Source: Clostridium minihomine (GTDB lineage: Bacteria > Bacillota > Clostridia > Oscillospirales > Acutalibacteraceae). Taken from it: 64,000 bases of DNA. Numbering within the stretch: the stretch's first letter is position 1; each line of letters begins with the position of its first letter. A model generated the notes under the pieces. The model was not told the origin of the DNA and did no database searches. It worked only from the letters and a program-made list of their open reading frames with translations. The stretch is taken from the NCBI RefSeq assembly GCF_900240385.1, contig NZ_OEQH01000004.1:1-64000 (forward strand), read 5' to 3'. The translations under genes were made by a program, and so were the position numbers. Below are positions 51,398 to 60,365 of this stretch, piece after piece.

Positions 51398-52174
51398 ATG
51401 GACGACTTACTGCTGCAAATTGTCATTATTTGTACCTGCACCTTTTTAGGAGGCTTCATTGATGCCATTTCGGGTGGGGGCGGGCTGATTACCCTGCCGG
51501 CTTATCTGGCCATCGGTCTGCCGCCGCATCTGGCAATGGGAACCAACAAGTTTTCTTCCACCGCCGGAACGCTGACCTCTACCATACGGTATTTCCGCGG
51601 TGGAAAAGTACACGTGCCCACCGCACTGGCTGCGGGAATAATGGCTTTAGCGGGAGCCGCGGGGGGCGCTCAGCTGAACCTGATCATGAATGAAAAATAT
51701 TTGCGCTATCTTTTGTTGATGGTCTTGCCGGTTATCGCTTTTTTAACCTTAAAACCAAAAAAGAACAAAGAAGGCCAAGAGGAAAAACCCCCATTAAAGT
51801 CCCATATTATGATCCTTCTATCTTTGGGCATCGGCCTGAGCATCGGGACTTACGACGGCTTTTTTGGCCCCGGCACAGGTACTTTTCTGATTTTCCTGTT
51901 CACCGGCCTTACCCGGCTGGATCACACCACCGCATCAGGTAACGCAAAGGTAGTGAACCTTATGTCCAATATTTCTTCTTTGGCAACCTTTGCGCTGGCG
52001 GGGAAAGTCATCTATATTCTTGCAATTCCCGGCGCATTGTTCGGTGTTTTGGGAAATTATCTGGGTGCCGGCCTGGCACTTCGCTATAATGCCAAAATCA
52101 TCCGCCCCATGCTGTTGGTTTCTTTGGTGCTTCTGTTCTGTAAGGTAGCCTATGACATGTTTCTTCCTGCATAA
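51398..52174 (+). CDS. TSUP-family (TauE/SafE) membrane transporter
   Basis: 258 residues, about eight helices. The two halves share the family motif: FLGGFIDAISGGGGLITLPAY near residues 17-37 and YDGFFGPGTGTFLIFL near 145-160, with NAKVVNLMSNI after. TSUP proteins export or import sulfite, sulfonates or related anions; the substrate here is not readable. AAGGGGGAT precedes the ATG. A TTGTAG-17-TATAAT promoter lies at about 51311-51339. Confidence 0.88.
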   Translation: MDDLLLQIVIICTCTFLGGFIDAISGGGGLITLPAYLAIGLPPHLAMGTNKFSSTAGTLTSTIRYFRGGKVHVPTALAAGIMALAGAAGGAQLNLIMNEKYLRYLLLMVLPVIAFLTLKPKKNKEGQEEKPPLKSHIMILLSLGIGLSIGTYDGFFGPGTGTFLIFLFTGLTRLDHTTASGNAKVVNLMSNISSLATFALAGKVIYILAIPGALFGVLGNYLGAGLALRYNAKIIRPMLLVSLVLLFCKVAYDMFLPA

Positions 52175-52794
52175 TGCAAAATAGCACAATAAAAGTTTAC
52201 AAGCAGAATAATTAGTGACTAAAATACTATTTGTATTATATTTTTTCTTTTATCACTGGTTTTCACACAGAGATTCGGCGAATCCGGCAAATATGATGTA
52301 AAAAGGAAATGCAAACTCAAGTATACAAAAGGAATAATATCCTATAAATAATACATTTTGTATTTAAAAATGCTTTTCTTTTTTGCTTTATTTGCAAAAA
52401 TCCGAAAAGCTTGATGATTATGGTACGAGATTTAAAGAACAAAACAACTATAAAATGACAGAAATTTTGCTCAAACAAAATCAGTTGTATCCGGTTTTTA
52501 TGCTTGCCTCCGGCTTTGCAAATTTTGTAGCTTTCAGTCCGATTGTATTTTGAAAAATGAGTGTTTACAAAAAAGAGAATTCCGTCGAAACTATACTCAA
52601 TGTATTAATTAATACCAACTCGATTTTATCTATTGAGAACACTCGACGAATTTGGCTTGAAAGGCCAAAGAAATGATTTCATTTGACATGCTGACATTGA
52701 ACTAATTTTACACTGCCTTGTTCCTTCTGTCACAAGAGAGTTCCTCGTCGAATCATTCCATTTTAGAACATTTTTATTTACAGAAAGGAAAACT
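52175..52794. other. 620-bp AT-rich intergenic region
   Basis: No gene with a ribosome site. A 32-codon frame near 52457-52552 reads hydrophobic but has no start signals. TCGACGAA/TTCGTCGA-like hexamers recur at about 52587, 52645 and 52748. There is no terminator next to the TSUP gene that I can defend. Confidence 0.5.
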
Positions 52795-53700
52795 ATGTCT
52801 AAAAAATACTATTTGTATCAAGTTGACGCCTTTACCACCCAGCCTTTTCGCGGAAACCCAGCGGGTGTGGTTTTAAACGCAGAAGGATTAACGGAATCCC
52901 AGATGCTGGAAATCGCCCGGGAACTAAACAATTCCGAAACTGCTTTTGTATTTTCTTCCCCTTCACCTAATTATGATGTTCATGTGCGTTTTTTTACTCC
53001 AGCCCGTGAAGTTCCCATTTGCGGCCATGCCACCATTGCCACCCATTTTGTACGCACACTGGAACAAAATCTGACATCCGGGCGGGTGTTACAGAAAACC
53101 GGCGCAGGGATTCTTCCGGTAGAGATATTACGGGAAAAAGATGAAGTTCGCATTGTCATGACCCAAGGCAAATTGGAACTGGGCAAACCCTTTGATGACA
53201 TTCTTTCTCGGGAACTTTGCGCTGCATTGCGCCTTCCCGCGGAACAGCTTCGGAAAGGATGGCCGATACAGGTGGCTTCCACCGGCTTTGGCAAGGTGAT
53301 GGTACCGATTCAAAGCGAAGAAGTGCTGAATCGAATGGAACCGGATTGGGAAGCACTTTGCCGGCTCAGTGAAAAAACCGGCTGCAACGGTTACTATGTA
53401 TTCACGCCCAACACCCAAAACACAGGGCATCTGTTCCGGGGCAGAATGTTTGCCCCCATCAGCGGCGTTCGGGAAGATCCCGTCACCGGGAACGCCAACG
53501 GGCCTTTGGGCGGTTATCTGGTGCATCATAAGCTGGCAGAGCCTGAAGATGGCTTTCTTCGCTTTTCTGCTTTGCAGGGGGAAGCAATGGGTCGGGCCGG
53601 AACCATCGGTGTAGAAGTGCGCGTGGAAAAAGGCGAACCGACAGAAATTAAAATCTCCGGTCAGGCGGTCATTGTATTCCGCACAGAACTGGAGCTGTGA
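52795..53700 (+). CDS. PhzF-family isomerase-like protein
   Basis: 301 residues, two related halves of the diaminopimelate-epimerase fold. YQVDAFTTQPFRGNPAGVVL at the start and NNSETAFVF carry the glutamate that serves as general acid/base in PhzF. RFFTPAREVPICGHATIATH and the matching second-half GVREDPVTGNANGPLGGYL follow. No other phenazine gene is near, so it belongs to the common orphan PhzF class with unknown substrate. AGAAAGGAAAAC lies upstream of the ATG. Confidence 0.88.
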   Translation: MSKKYYLYQVDAFTTQPFRGNPAGVVLNAEGLTESQMLEIARELNNSETAFVFSSPSPNYDVHVRFFTPAREVPICGHATIATHFVRTLEQNLTSGRVLQKTGAGILPVEILREKDEVRIVMTQGKLELGKPFDDILSRELCAALRLPAEQLRKGWPIQVASTGFGKVMVPIQSEEVLNRMEPDWEALCRLSEKTGCNGYYVFTPNTQNTGHLFRGRMFAPISGVREDPVTGNANGPLGGYLVHHKLAEPEDGFLRFSALQGEAMGRAGTIGVEVRVEKGEPTEIKISGQAVIVFRTELEL

Positions 53701-53881
53701 GCAAACCCGCTTTCACCCAATCTCTGCAAACACCAGCCGTAAAAGCCCGGTTTGTCTTCTTCTGTGAAGTTGGGAAAGAAATAAAAAGATTGCGCTATGG
53801 ATTAGTTGCTTCTCTATAAGTGATTAAAATTCATCCTTTTTTGCGCAGCTGGTTTTTAAAATACGATTACAAATAAAATAG

Positions 53882-53910
53882 AAAGCCCCCGTAATTTACG
53901 GGGGCTTTTG
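53882..53910. terminator. bidirectional terminator
   Basis: The stem AAAGCCCCCGTAA/TTACGGGGGCTTT is followed by T runs both ways and lies directly before the stop of the minus-strand gene at 53916. Confidence 0.88.
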
Positions 53911-53915
53911 TTTCA

Positions 53916-54578
53916 TTAATATCGATTTCTATAATACTTATCATTGAGCAGCCGCTTCTTTTTGGAAGGGAACGGGCGGCGGCGATAGCGCTTTCGGCCC
54001 GGCCCACCTGGGGGCGGGCGACGCAAAGTGCTGAGAAGAACAATCACTACTATTAGGATTCCCAGGCCAATCAGCAACCAGGAAACAATTCCCCACCAGT
54101 TAAGGGATTTTGTGGTGGTAACCTCTACCCCAGAGCCAATCAGGTTTTCCACCTCGCTGACCGAACCCACAGGCGGCAGCGAAATTGCAGGTGAAGAAGC
54201 CCCGGAAATATTCTCAAACTCTCCTAATACACCGCTGGAAGCCTCAGAAGAGGAGGACGGCAGAATCGTTCTGGATGATGCCCGAGAGGACGAAACCGAT
54301 GCCCGGGAAGAAGATGCTGTTCTGGAAGAGGACGAAGCTGCTGCGGAAGAAACCGGGGGAACAATTACCGGAACTTCTGACGACTGGGGGGCAGCACTGG
54401 AAGACGGCGCAGTGGATTCCGGTTCGGTGCGGGAACTGACAGGCGCTTCGCTGTGGCTCGAAACCGGCTCGTCCACTCCTGACGGCCCGTCCGTCACAGC
54501 TAAAACGCTGGTACCGGTGACGAAAAAACCCAATATCAGCGCCAGCAATGGCGTTATCATCCATTTCTTACTGTACAT
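53916..54578 (-). CDS. exported Ser-rich membrane-anchored protein, unknown
   Basis: 220 residues. Signal peptide (about 1-28, ALILGFFVTGTSVLA), then roughly 110 residues of Ser/Pro/Ala/Glu low complexity without a fold, then WGIVSWLLIGLGILIVVIVLLS (one helix, about 163-184), and a short tail with many Arg/Lys/Tyr (RKRYRRRPFPSKKKRL). It resembles a sortase-independent surface or forespore protein. Adjacent to the 105-residue protein and spoIIP. Function not recognised. Start at ATG 54578 with GGAGG eight bases away. Confidence 0.6.
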   Translation of the reverse strand: MYSKKWMITPLLALILGFFVTGTSVLAVTDGPSGVDEPVSSHSEAPVSSRTEPESTAPSSSAAPQSSEVPVIVPPVSSAAASSSSRTASSSRASVSSSRASSRTILPSSSSEASSGVLGEFENISGASSPAISLPPVGSVSEVENLIGSGVEVTTTKSLNWWGIVSWLLIGLGILIVVIVLLSTLRRPPPGGPGRKRYRRRPFPSKKKRLLNDKYYRNRY

Positions 54579-54701
54579 GCATAATTCCTCCATCAATCAT
54601 TCGCCGGTTCCTTCCGCCCCAAAACACAAAAAACCCAAGCAGTCGACGTTATATTGCGATGTCAGTATAACAAAAATCATCACAAAAAGCAATCGTTCGC
54701 G

Positions 54702-55019
54702 CTATTTGTAAGTGTTTTGTAATGGAATCTGTTCCAGCAGTTCATTCCCCTTTTCCAAAGCGGTAATGGCAGCATTTTCCACCCGGCGAAACCATTGATC
54801 TGCCTGTGTAATATCCCATTCCCTTTCCAGCCCCATGGCGTTGATGTGCAGGCTGGTTTTTTCCTGCGCTACCTCCACCAAGATCATAGGATCTTTGCGG
54901 CCAAAGCCCACCCGGGCGGTGTGATAATCCACCGTCACCATTCCGCAAACCAGCAGAATCAGGCAGCCGGTGGCCGCAAACGACGCCAAAAAGCACCGTG
55001 TGTTTCGTGATAGCTTCAC
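54702..55019 (-). CDS. small membrane-anchored protein downstream of spoIIP
   Basis: 105 residues. A basic start and one helix (about 9-30, CFLASFAATGCLILLVCGMV) precede an outside domain with the unusual RVGFGRKDPMILVEVAQEKT. No family is recognised. The GTG start follows AGAGGAAG. It lies 31 bp after spoIIP on the same strand and is probably in that transcript, which suggests a sporulation role by context only. Confidence 0.6.
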   Translation of the reverse strand: MKLSRNTRCFLASFAATGCLILLVCGMVTVDYHTARVGFGRKDPMILVEVAQEKTSLHINAMGLEREWDITQADQWFRRVENAAITALEKGNELLEQIPLQNTYK

Positions 55020-55050
55020 CTTTTAACTTCCTCTCAAATCCAATTCCTTT

Positions 55051-56208
55051 TTATTGCAGCTCCAAAAGCGACTTAACAAGCGCTTTTCCAAATAATTCCC
55101 CGGAATAAATTGCTTCATCCAACGTATTTACTTCTGTTCCCACTTCTACCAGAAGGGAACCTTTGGTCATATTTAAATTGTATTTTCTTGGGCAAAAGTT
55201 CAGCGGACGGGCCAGGCCGGGATACAATTCTGACAGCTGCTTCTGCACGCGAACACCCAATCGAAGATTATACTCCCAGTCCGGGAACCCCAAAGAACCG
55301 TCGTCGTCACATCCAGACAAAATCATCACCTGTGCTGCTTTTTTGCCGTCCACCGTGGCGGTGGGTTTCAGTCTTGTTCCGCTGTTGGTCACCATTGCAT
55401 CCCGGTGAATATCCAAAGTGACCTGAATGGTGGGGTATTGTTTCAGATTTTTAGAAATAGTCTGGGCCGACCGGGCATAAGAACCGTTATAAGCCGGATA
55501 ATCATGCAAAGCGGTGTCGTGGATGACACCGATGCCCGCCGCTTTGAGCTGAGCCTCGATGGCGTTCCCCACCATCACCACATTGCGGGTATTATCCGTG
55601 CTTCTGCTTTCTGCATTGGCGGGCAGATTCGTCATTTCTTTCAGCAGGTATGCCTCAGTGGTATGAGTATGGTAAATCAGAACCTGAGGCGTGCCGTCTG
55701 TCTTTATTTTGACCGCCGGTTGTTTGTCTAATTCAGCTTTAATGTCTACCGAATGATTTTTATTGGTATTTTTTACAAAGATATTCTGAAACTGTACCCC
55801 GGAATTTTGAATGCTTAGTTCCTGAATGGCTGCCCCCGAACCGCCCGTATAGGGCGACGGGGTATTGGAAGGCGGGGATGCGGAAGAATCGGCGCCCTGG
55901 CCGGAAGAAGCATCCGGTTCCTTTCCGGCGCTGGATGTGCCGGAAGAACTGGAGGATTCCTCTGGTAAAACATGTTCGCCTTCCTGTGTTTCTTCCCCAT
56001 CAAAGCCTGTACGTAAAAGCTGCGCTGCCCCGTCCGGCATAATAAAACCGGCCGCCGCCAGCGCCGCAGTCTCTCCCTGTGCCAAAACCTGCGGGCCAAG
56101 ACGCACGGCAAAGCAGGCAACGGAGATAACCGTTACCGCCAAAGCCGCCGCTCCGCGCAGCACAGAGCATCCATTTTTTTGTTTCCTTTTCAGACTAATT
56201 ATTTTCAT
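55051..56208 (-). CDS. spoIIP: stage II sporulation protein P (peptidoglycan amidase/endopeptidase)
   Basis: SpoIIP works with SpoIID and SpoIIM to thin septal peptidoglycan during engulfment. 385 residues: N-terminal anchor (about 15-40), Ser/Pro linker (about 80-125), catalytic domain with VLIYHTHTTEAY (zinc His and Glu), VTLDIHRDA and VEVGTEVNT. GGGGAGAAG precedes ATG 56208; an upstream in-frame start has no site. It follows gpr, the usual order in spore formers. Confidence 0.95.
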   Translation of the reverse strand: MKIISLKRKQKNGCSVLRGAAALAVTVISVACFAVRLGPQVLAQGETAALAAAGFIMPDGAAQLLRTGFDGEETQEGEHVLPEESSSSSGTSSAGKEPDASSGQGADSSASPPSNTPSPYTGGSGAAIQELSIQNSGVQFQNIFVKNTNKNHSVDIKAELDKQPAVKIKTDGTPQVLIYHTHTTEAYLLKEMTNLPANAESRSTDNTRNVVMVGNAIEAQLKAAGIGVIHDTALHDYPAYNGSYARSAQTISKNLKQYPTIQVTLDIHRDAMVTNSGTRLKPTATVDGKKAAQVMILSGCDDDGSLGFPDWEYNLRLGVRVQKQLSELYPGLARPLNFCPRKYNLNMTKGSLLVEVGTEVNTLDEAIYSGELFGKALVKSLLELQ

Positions 56209-56300
56209 AGACTTCTCCCCAAACAGATTATTATATGGGTATGCACCACATCTTGGGGATATACATGAAGACAAGCAGTCAAAATTCCTTGTAAACGGCT

Positions 56301-57188
56301 TTATTGAGCAGTCAGCATCGTCAGGTCTTCTACTGATAAACTGGGGTTCAGTGCCCGGTTAATGCCCATGGCCAGCATCCGCGCTGCTCTTGCTACCAAC
56401 AAGTCAATTTCGCGGGGCGTAACCACCATTCTGGCGCCGCGGGGCGTCAGTTTTTCCCCGCTTTGCTCCGTTTTAAGGCGGTCGCCGCCAAACAGATCCA
56501 ATGCCAGCGTTTCCACATCCACCACAGTGGGCACACCGATGCTGACAACAGGAACCCCCATTGTTTCCTCATTAATTCTTGGCCGTCGGTTCCCCACCCC
56601 TTCTCCGGGTGAAATCCCGGTATCGCTCAGCTGCACCGTACACCCCAGCCGGGCCAAGCTGCGGGCTGCTAAGGCATCAATTACCACAATAGCACAAGGT
56701 TTTAGCTGCCGGCAGATCCCCTGCAAAAACTCTGCTGTTTCCAAACCGGTATTGCCCAAAACCCCCGGCGCAATCACAGCCGCACCCCGCAGGCCGGTCA
56801 AACCGGTTACCCTTGCCAGTTCCCCTTTAATATGGCGGGTTGCCAACACCATTCCCGTTGTTTGTGGGCCAAGGGCGTCCGGAGTAATCTGCCGGTTGCC
56901 CAACCCAGCCACCAGAACCAGCCCTTCTTCGGGCAAAAGCTTTGCGATCTCTTTTCGCAAAAGTTCCTGACACTCGTCCTCCAAATCGACGGTGTCAGAA
57001 ATTGGGGGCATTTCGAGCGTAACATACGTGCCGATTTCTTTGTTTAACTGGCGGGCAGCCTCCGGCTCCTCTACCCGAATTCTTGTAATGCGGCAACTGC
57101 CATGCTGCTCTTCCGACTGGGTGATTCCCTGAAACGGGCGTGTAACCGATTCTTTTGCTTCTATGGCCAAATCTGTGCGAAAAATCAT
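56301..57188 (-). CDS. gpr: GPR germination protease
   Basis: Degrades small acid-soluble spore proteins in germination. 295 residues. FRTDLAIEAKES lies at residues 3-14, so only a few residues precede the segment that in Bacillus follows a longer propeptide. VAGLGNRQITPDALGP, PGVLGNTGLET, VIDALAARSLARLG and DTGISPGEGVGNRR are classic GPR. AAGGGGAAAATG upstream. It sits 92 bp before spoIIP, likely in one forespore-controlled transcript; I could not identify a clear sigma-G promoter. Confidence 0.94.
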   Translation of the reverse strand: MIFRTDLAIEAKESVTRPFQGITQSEEQHGSCRITRIRVEEPEAARQLNKEIGTYVTLEMPPISDTVDLEDECQELLRKEIAKLLPEEGLVLVAGLGNRQITPDALGPQTTGMVLATRHIKGELARVTGLTGLRGAAVIAPGVLGNTGLETAEFLQGICRQLKPCAIVVIDALAARSLARLGCTVQLSDTGISPGEGVGNRRPRINEETMGVPVVSIGVPTVVDVETLALDLFGGDRLKTEQSGEKLTPRGARMVVTPREIDLLVARAARMLAMGINRALNPSLSVEDLTMLTAQ

Positions 57189-57257
57189 TGCATTTTCCCC
57201 TTTCTTGTGATATACTCATTGAGTTATTAAGGTTTTGCGAGAATCAAGAAAAAAATC

Positions 57258-57286
57258 TTGCATTTTTTATTTTTTTGTGTTAAGAT
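57258..57286 (+). promoter_or_regulatory. rpsT promoter
   Basis: TTGCAT (57258-57263), 17-bp spacer, TAAGAT (57281-57286). Confidence 0.65.
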
Positions 57287-57324
57287 TTCTGTTATATGAC
57301 AGATGCGTCAAAGGAGGTGTGACT

Positions 57325-57591
57325 ATGCCGAATATTAAATCAGCCAAGAAGCGCGTAAAGGTAATTGCGACAAAAACTCTTCAGAATAAAGCAATCAATT
57401 CTGCTTTGAAAACAGAGATTAAAAAGGCTAACCTTGCTCTCGAGAATCAGGCTGAGGACAAGGCGGAGGCTGTTCGTATTGCGATAAAGAAGATTGACCA
57501 AGCTGCTGCTAAAGGAATCCTTCACAAGAAAACCGCCGCCAGAAGGAAGTCTGCCCTTGCCCAGAAGCTGAACGCAGCAAGCGCATCTTAA
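57325..57591 (+). CDS. rpsT: 30S ribosomal protein S20
   Basis: 88 residues, very lysine-rich, starting [20 protein letters not shown] and ending [15 protein letters not shown], both typical of bS20. AAAGGAGG lies before the ATG at 57325; codons upstream in frame are leader. Divergent from gpr, a gene order common in Firmicutes. Own promoter and a strong terminator. Confidence 0.96.
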   Translation: MPNIKSAKKRVKVIATKTLQNKAINSALKTEIKKANLALENQAEDKAEAVRIAIKKIDQAAAKGILHKKTAARRKSALAQKLNAASAS

Positions 57592-57622
57592 TAAAGATCG
57601 GATAAGCTGTATCTTTGTAGCC

Positions 57623-57653
57623 AAAAGCAGAGCATGTTGCTCTGCTTTTTTCT
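57623..57653 (+). terminator. rpsT terminator
   Basis: AAAAGCAGAGCA TGT TGCTCTGCTTTT is followed by TTCTATTT. Confidence 0.92.
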
Positions 57654-57800
57654 ATTTAAAACAACTTTTTCCAAGCCGACTATTTTTCCGCCTGAATTGA
57701 CTTTTAAGTGTTTTTTGGGTATCATATTGATCAATAGGTCAAGTTATGATGGATGAGTAAGAGTAAGTTATTGAATTTGTTTTATTTGGAGGCGTTCTGT

Positions 57801-57953
57801 ATGAGGAAGAACAATACGTTGGCACTGATCCTTGGAATTGTTTCTGCTGCCGTAGCGGTAGCTGCTATCGTCACAACCACGCTTCTGTTCCTTGAGAAAA
57901 AGAAAAAGGATGAAGAAGAGCTGGAGCATTATTTGGATTACTCCATCCAATAA
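57801..57953 (+). CDS. 50-residue single-pass membrane protein
   Basis: Basic start, one helix (about 6-29, ALILGIVSAAVAVAAIVTTTL), then a lysine/glutamate segment EKKKKDEEELEHYL. GGAGG lies 10 bases before the ATG. Small proteins of this plan are common and unassigned. A frame starting 16 codons earlier lacks a site. Confidence 0.6.
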   Translation: MRKNNTLALILGIVSAAVAVAAIVTTTLLFLEKKKKDEEELEHYLDYSIQ

Positions 57954-57968
57954 GCTAAAGCAAAAAAC

Positions 57969-58012
57969 CGGGCAGGGTAACAGGAGCTTTTGTTCCCGTT
58001 CCTGCCCGTTTT
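57969..58012. terminator. bidirectional terminator
   Basis: CGGGCAGG...CCTGCCCG with an inner GGAACA/TGTTCC-like arm. T runs lie on both strands (GTTTTATT and GGTTTTTTG). Between convergent small-protein gene and spoVAE. Confidence 0.85.
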
Positions 58013-58016
58013 ATTG

Positions 58017-58373
58017 TTACGATTTATCGCCCGGTTTTGCAATCAAAGCTGCCAGATATCCGAAAAATACTGCCGCGGCAATTCCAGCCGCACTGGAAGT
58101 AACACCACCCATCAAAGCCCCCAGCAGCCCGTGTTCCCGGACGGCTTCTTGGGTGCCTTTTGCCATGGCATAACCAAACCCGGAAAGAGGCACGGTGGCC
58201 CCTGCCCCGGCAAATTCCACCAGAGGTTCATATACGCCAACCGCTGTCAATAGCACCCCCAGTGTAACGAACATTACAAGGATTCTTGCGGGGGTCAGCT
58301 TGGTTTTATCAATCAATATCTGGCCGACGACGCAAATCAATCCGCCTATAATAAACGCTTTTACATATTCCAT
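58017..58373 (-). CDS. spoVAE: stage V sporulation protein AE
   Basis: SpoVAE is a membrane component of the channel that moves dipicolinic acid into the forespore. 118 residues, about three or four helices: FIIGGLICVVGQILIDKTKLTPARILVMFV-type start, VYEPLVEFAGAGATVPLSGFGYAMAKG and a C-terminal glycine/alanine helix. Start at MEYVKAF after AAAGGAT. It stands alone here; spoVAC and spoVAD are not beside it. Confidence 0.93.
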   Translation of the reverse strand: MEYVKAFIIGGLICVVGQILIDKTKLTPARILVMFVTLGVLLTAVGVYEPLVEFAGAGATVPLSGFGYAMAKGTQEAVREHGLLGALMGGVTSSAAGIAAAVFFGYLAALIAKPGDKS

Positions 58374-58472
58374 GGATTCAGATCCTTTCAGTTTTTCAAG
58401 GCATATTGTTTCCATCCGCTTCTAGGATTATGTAACAGTCAAAAAGATTGCCCCAGAAAAGGAGTTATCCCG

Positions 58473-59258
58473 TTGAAAAAAATGATTTTTTTTGATATTG
58501 ACGGTACTTTGCTCACATCAAAACAAGGACGGTATTTTGTGCCGGACGGAACCCTGGAAGCAATCGCGCTGGCCAGGCAAAATGGTCATGGCATCGCCAT
58601 TTGCACCGGGCGGCAAGAGCCTTTTATCCGAAAAATTTTCGGGGATTTTTTTACGAGCTATATTGCTATGAACGGCACCCATGTGGTATATGAAGGCAAA
58701 ACCATCTTTCAAAAATTTTTTTCACCCCAAAGGGTGCAGGAAATTATGGAACATTTTGATTCCTTCGGGGTTTCTTATAACTTTGTGGGCACCCATCAAA
58801 GCTGGGGCCGAAATTTAAGCCCCGAAATGGTGGAGATCCTGAACCGCATTTATCACTTGGGGAACTATGTGTCGACTCAGTGGCAGCCGGATGAGGTGAA
58901 AGCCGGCGCAGTCGACTGCATTTTTGCGGATGACGATCATTTTGAGCGATGCCGCCCAGCTTTTACGGGTTCGATGGTGCTAAACCTTCACCCCGGCGGA
59001 CACTCGGGGGATTTGTCTTTTCCCAACCAGGACAAGGCTGTGGCTATCCGCCACTTTTGCCAGCACGCCGGAATTGATTTAAAAGATACGGTTGCTTTTG
59101 GTGACGGGAACAATGACGTAACCATGCTGAAAACCGTGGGGATCGGCGTGGCAATGAAAAACGGTGTGCCAGAAGCACATGCGGCCGCCGATTATATTAC
59201 CGACAGCATTTTAGAAAACGGAATTGAAAACGGACTGCGGCATTTAGAATTAATTTAA
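58473..59258 (+). CDS. Cof-type HAD phosphatase
   Basis: 261 residues. Motif I FFDIDGTLLTSKQ (5-17), motif II ICTGRQE, a C2-type cap (about 80-185) and motif IV FGDGNNDVTMLKTVGIGVAM. Cof-type HADs act on sugar phosphates, pyridoxal phosphate or flavin phosphates; the substrate is unknown. TTG start at 58473 with AGGAG eight bases before. Confidence 0.9.
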   Translation: MKKMIFFDIDGTLLTSKQGRYFVPDGTLEAIALARQNGHGIAICTGRQEPFIRKIFGDFFTSYIAMNGTHVVYEGKTIFQKFFSPQRVQEIMEHFDSFGVSYNFVGTHQSWGRNLSPEMVEILNRIYHLGNYVSTQWQPDEVKAGAVDCIFADDDHFERCRPAFTGSMVLNLHPGGHSGDLSFPNQDKAVAIRHFCQHAGIDLKDTVAFGDGNNDVTMLKTVGIGVAMKNGVPEAHAAADYITDSILENGIENGLRHLELI

Positions 59259-59344
59259 TGTTTAGAAAACAAATCCGACAGGCCATTGCAACAGAATAGA
59301 AAGCGCTTATTTATTTATGAAACAGCCCTGTGGAGCGTGATGAA

Positions 59345-59989
59345 ATGCCAGATGCCCTTCTTTTAGTTTTTGAAATTATTGGTACTGTGGCCTTTGCAAT
59401 CTCCGGCGCACTTGTGGCCATGGAACATAAGCTGGATTATTTTGGAGTGATTGTGTTAGCTGTTACCACATCGATAGGCGGCGGTGTATTGCGCGATGTG
59501 ATTTTGGGTGCTTTTCCGCCCATTGGATTAGTATACCCGGTTTATCTCATCACTGCTTTAATCACCACTGCTTTGCTTTTGTTTTTAGAACGATTTCGCC
59601 GTTTTGTAAATGGCGGCAGCCGGATTTATACTTGGAGCTATTACTTATCGGACGCCTTGGGTCTTGGTGTGTTTACAGTGATTGGGATAAACACGGCCAT
59701 CTCGGCCGGGTATGAAAAGGAAGGCTTTCTCTGCATTTTTGTCGCTATGCTGACCGGCGTAGGCGGTGGAATGCTTCGGGATATTCTGGTCCATCGCATT
59801 CCCGTGGTTTTGCGGCGGGAAATCTATGCCATGGCTTCTGTGTTAGGGGCTGTATTTTACTATTTTTCCCGCATGTGGATTCCCCCATCCATTGCCATGT
59901 CCATCAGCATTATTCTAATCGTCAGCATCCGGATGCTGAGTTTACACTTTAATATTCATATGCCCGTTTTTAAAGAGCCCGAAAATTAA
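59345..59989 (+). CDS. TRIC-family cation channel (YadS-like)
   Basis: 214 residues, seven helices in two homologous halves, each with a Gly-rich, basic motif: SIGGGVLRDVILGAFPP and GVGGGMLRDILVHRIPV. Bacterial TRIC proteins are trimeric K+/Na+ channels; the Arg/Asp after GGG are conserved. Older name UPF0126. I chose ATG 59345 with GGAG nine bases away, over the GTG at 59330. Confidence 0.9.
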   Translation: MPDALLLVFEIIGTVAFAISGALVAMEHKLDYFGVIVLAVTTSIGGGVLRDVILGAFPPIGLVYPVYLITALITTALLLFLERFRRFVNGGSRIYTWSYYLSDALGLGVFTVIGINTAISAGYEKEGFLCIFVAMLTGVGGGMLRDILVHRIPVVLRREIYAMASVLGAVFYYFSRMWIPPSIAMSISIILIVSIRMLSLHFNIHMPVFKEPEN

Positions 59990-60002
59990 AAAACAACAGT
60001 TA

Positions 60003-60037
60003 AAAAGCCGAAACATTTGGGGCTGTTTCGGCTTTTA
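60003..60037. terminator. terminator after the TRIC gene
   Basis: The 13-bp stem AAAAGCCGAAACA/TGTTTCGGCTTTT. 60040-60257 is AT-rich with no gene seen. Confidence 0.88.
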
Positions 60038-60257
60038 TCTTTTCATATAAACAACTGGTTTTAAAAAAACAGTACAGAATGCCTTTCACATTTTTTGATT
60101 TTTTTATTTATGAAAACAAAATATATTTTCACTTCTAAGAAGTTCGTTTTATTCTGAATAACAGGGAACAATAAATTTTGAAAATCGACTCAAAATTGTT
60201 TTTTTATGTATGTTATTGTAGGTTTTTGATAAAAACTTTTAACTTTTTATTCCTTCA

Positions 60258-60286
60258 TTGACTTTATTGTGACAGCATAGTATCAT
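60258..60286 (+). promoter_or_regulatory. promoter of the 2-hydroxyacid dehydrogenase gene
   Basis: TTGACT (60258-60263), 17-bp spacer, TATCAT (60281-60286). The leader of about 72 nt has a GAGTTGC/GCAGCTC hairpin and GGGA...TCCC stem before AGGAGG. Confidence 0.65.
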
Positions 60287-60365
60287 TTAAGAATAAGGGA
60301 GTTGCTGGATAGGCAGCTCTTAAACTATAAGGGAAAATATCCCGTAAATCAGGAGGAGATTATCA

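Noticed and set aside
52457-52552. Hydrophobic 32-codon frame in the 620-bp gap
   Set aside because: No ribosome site, no promoter, and base composition like the rest of the gap.
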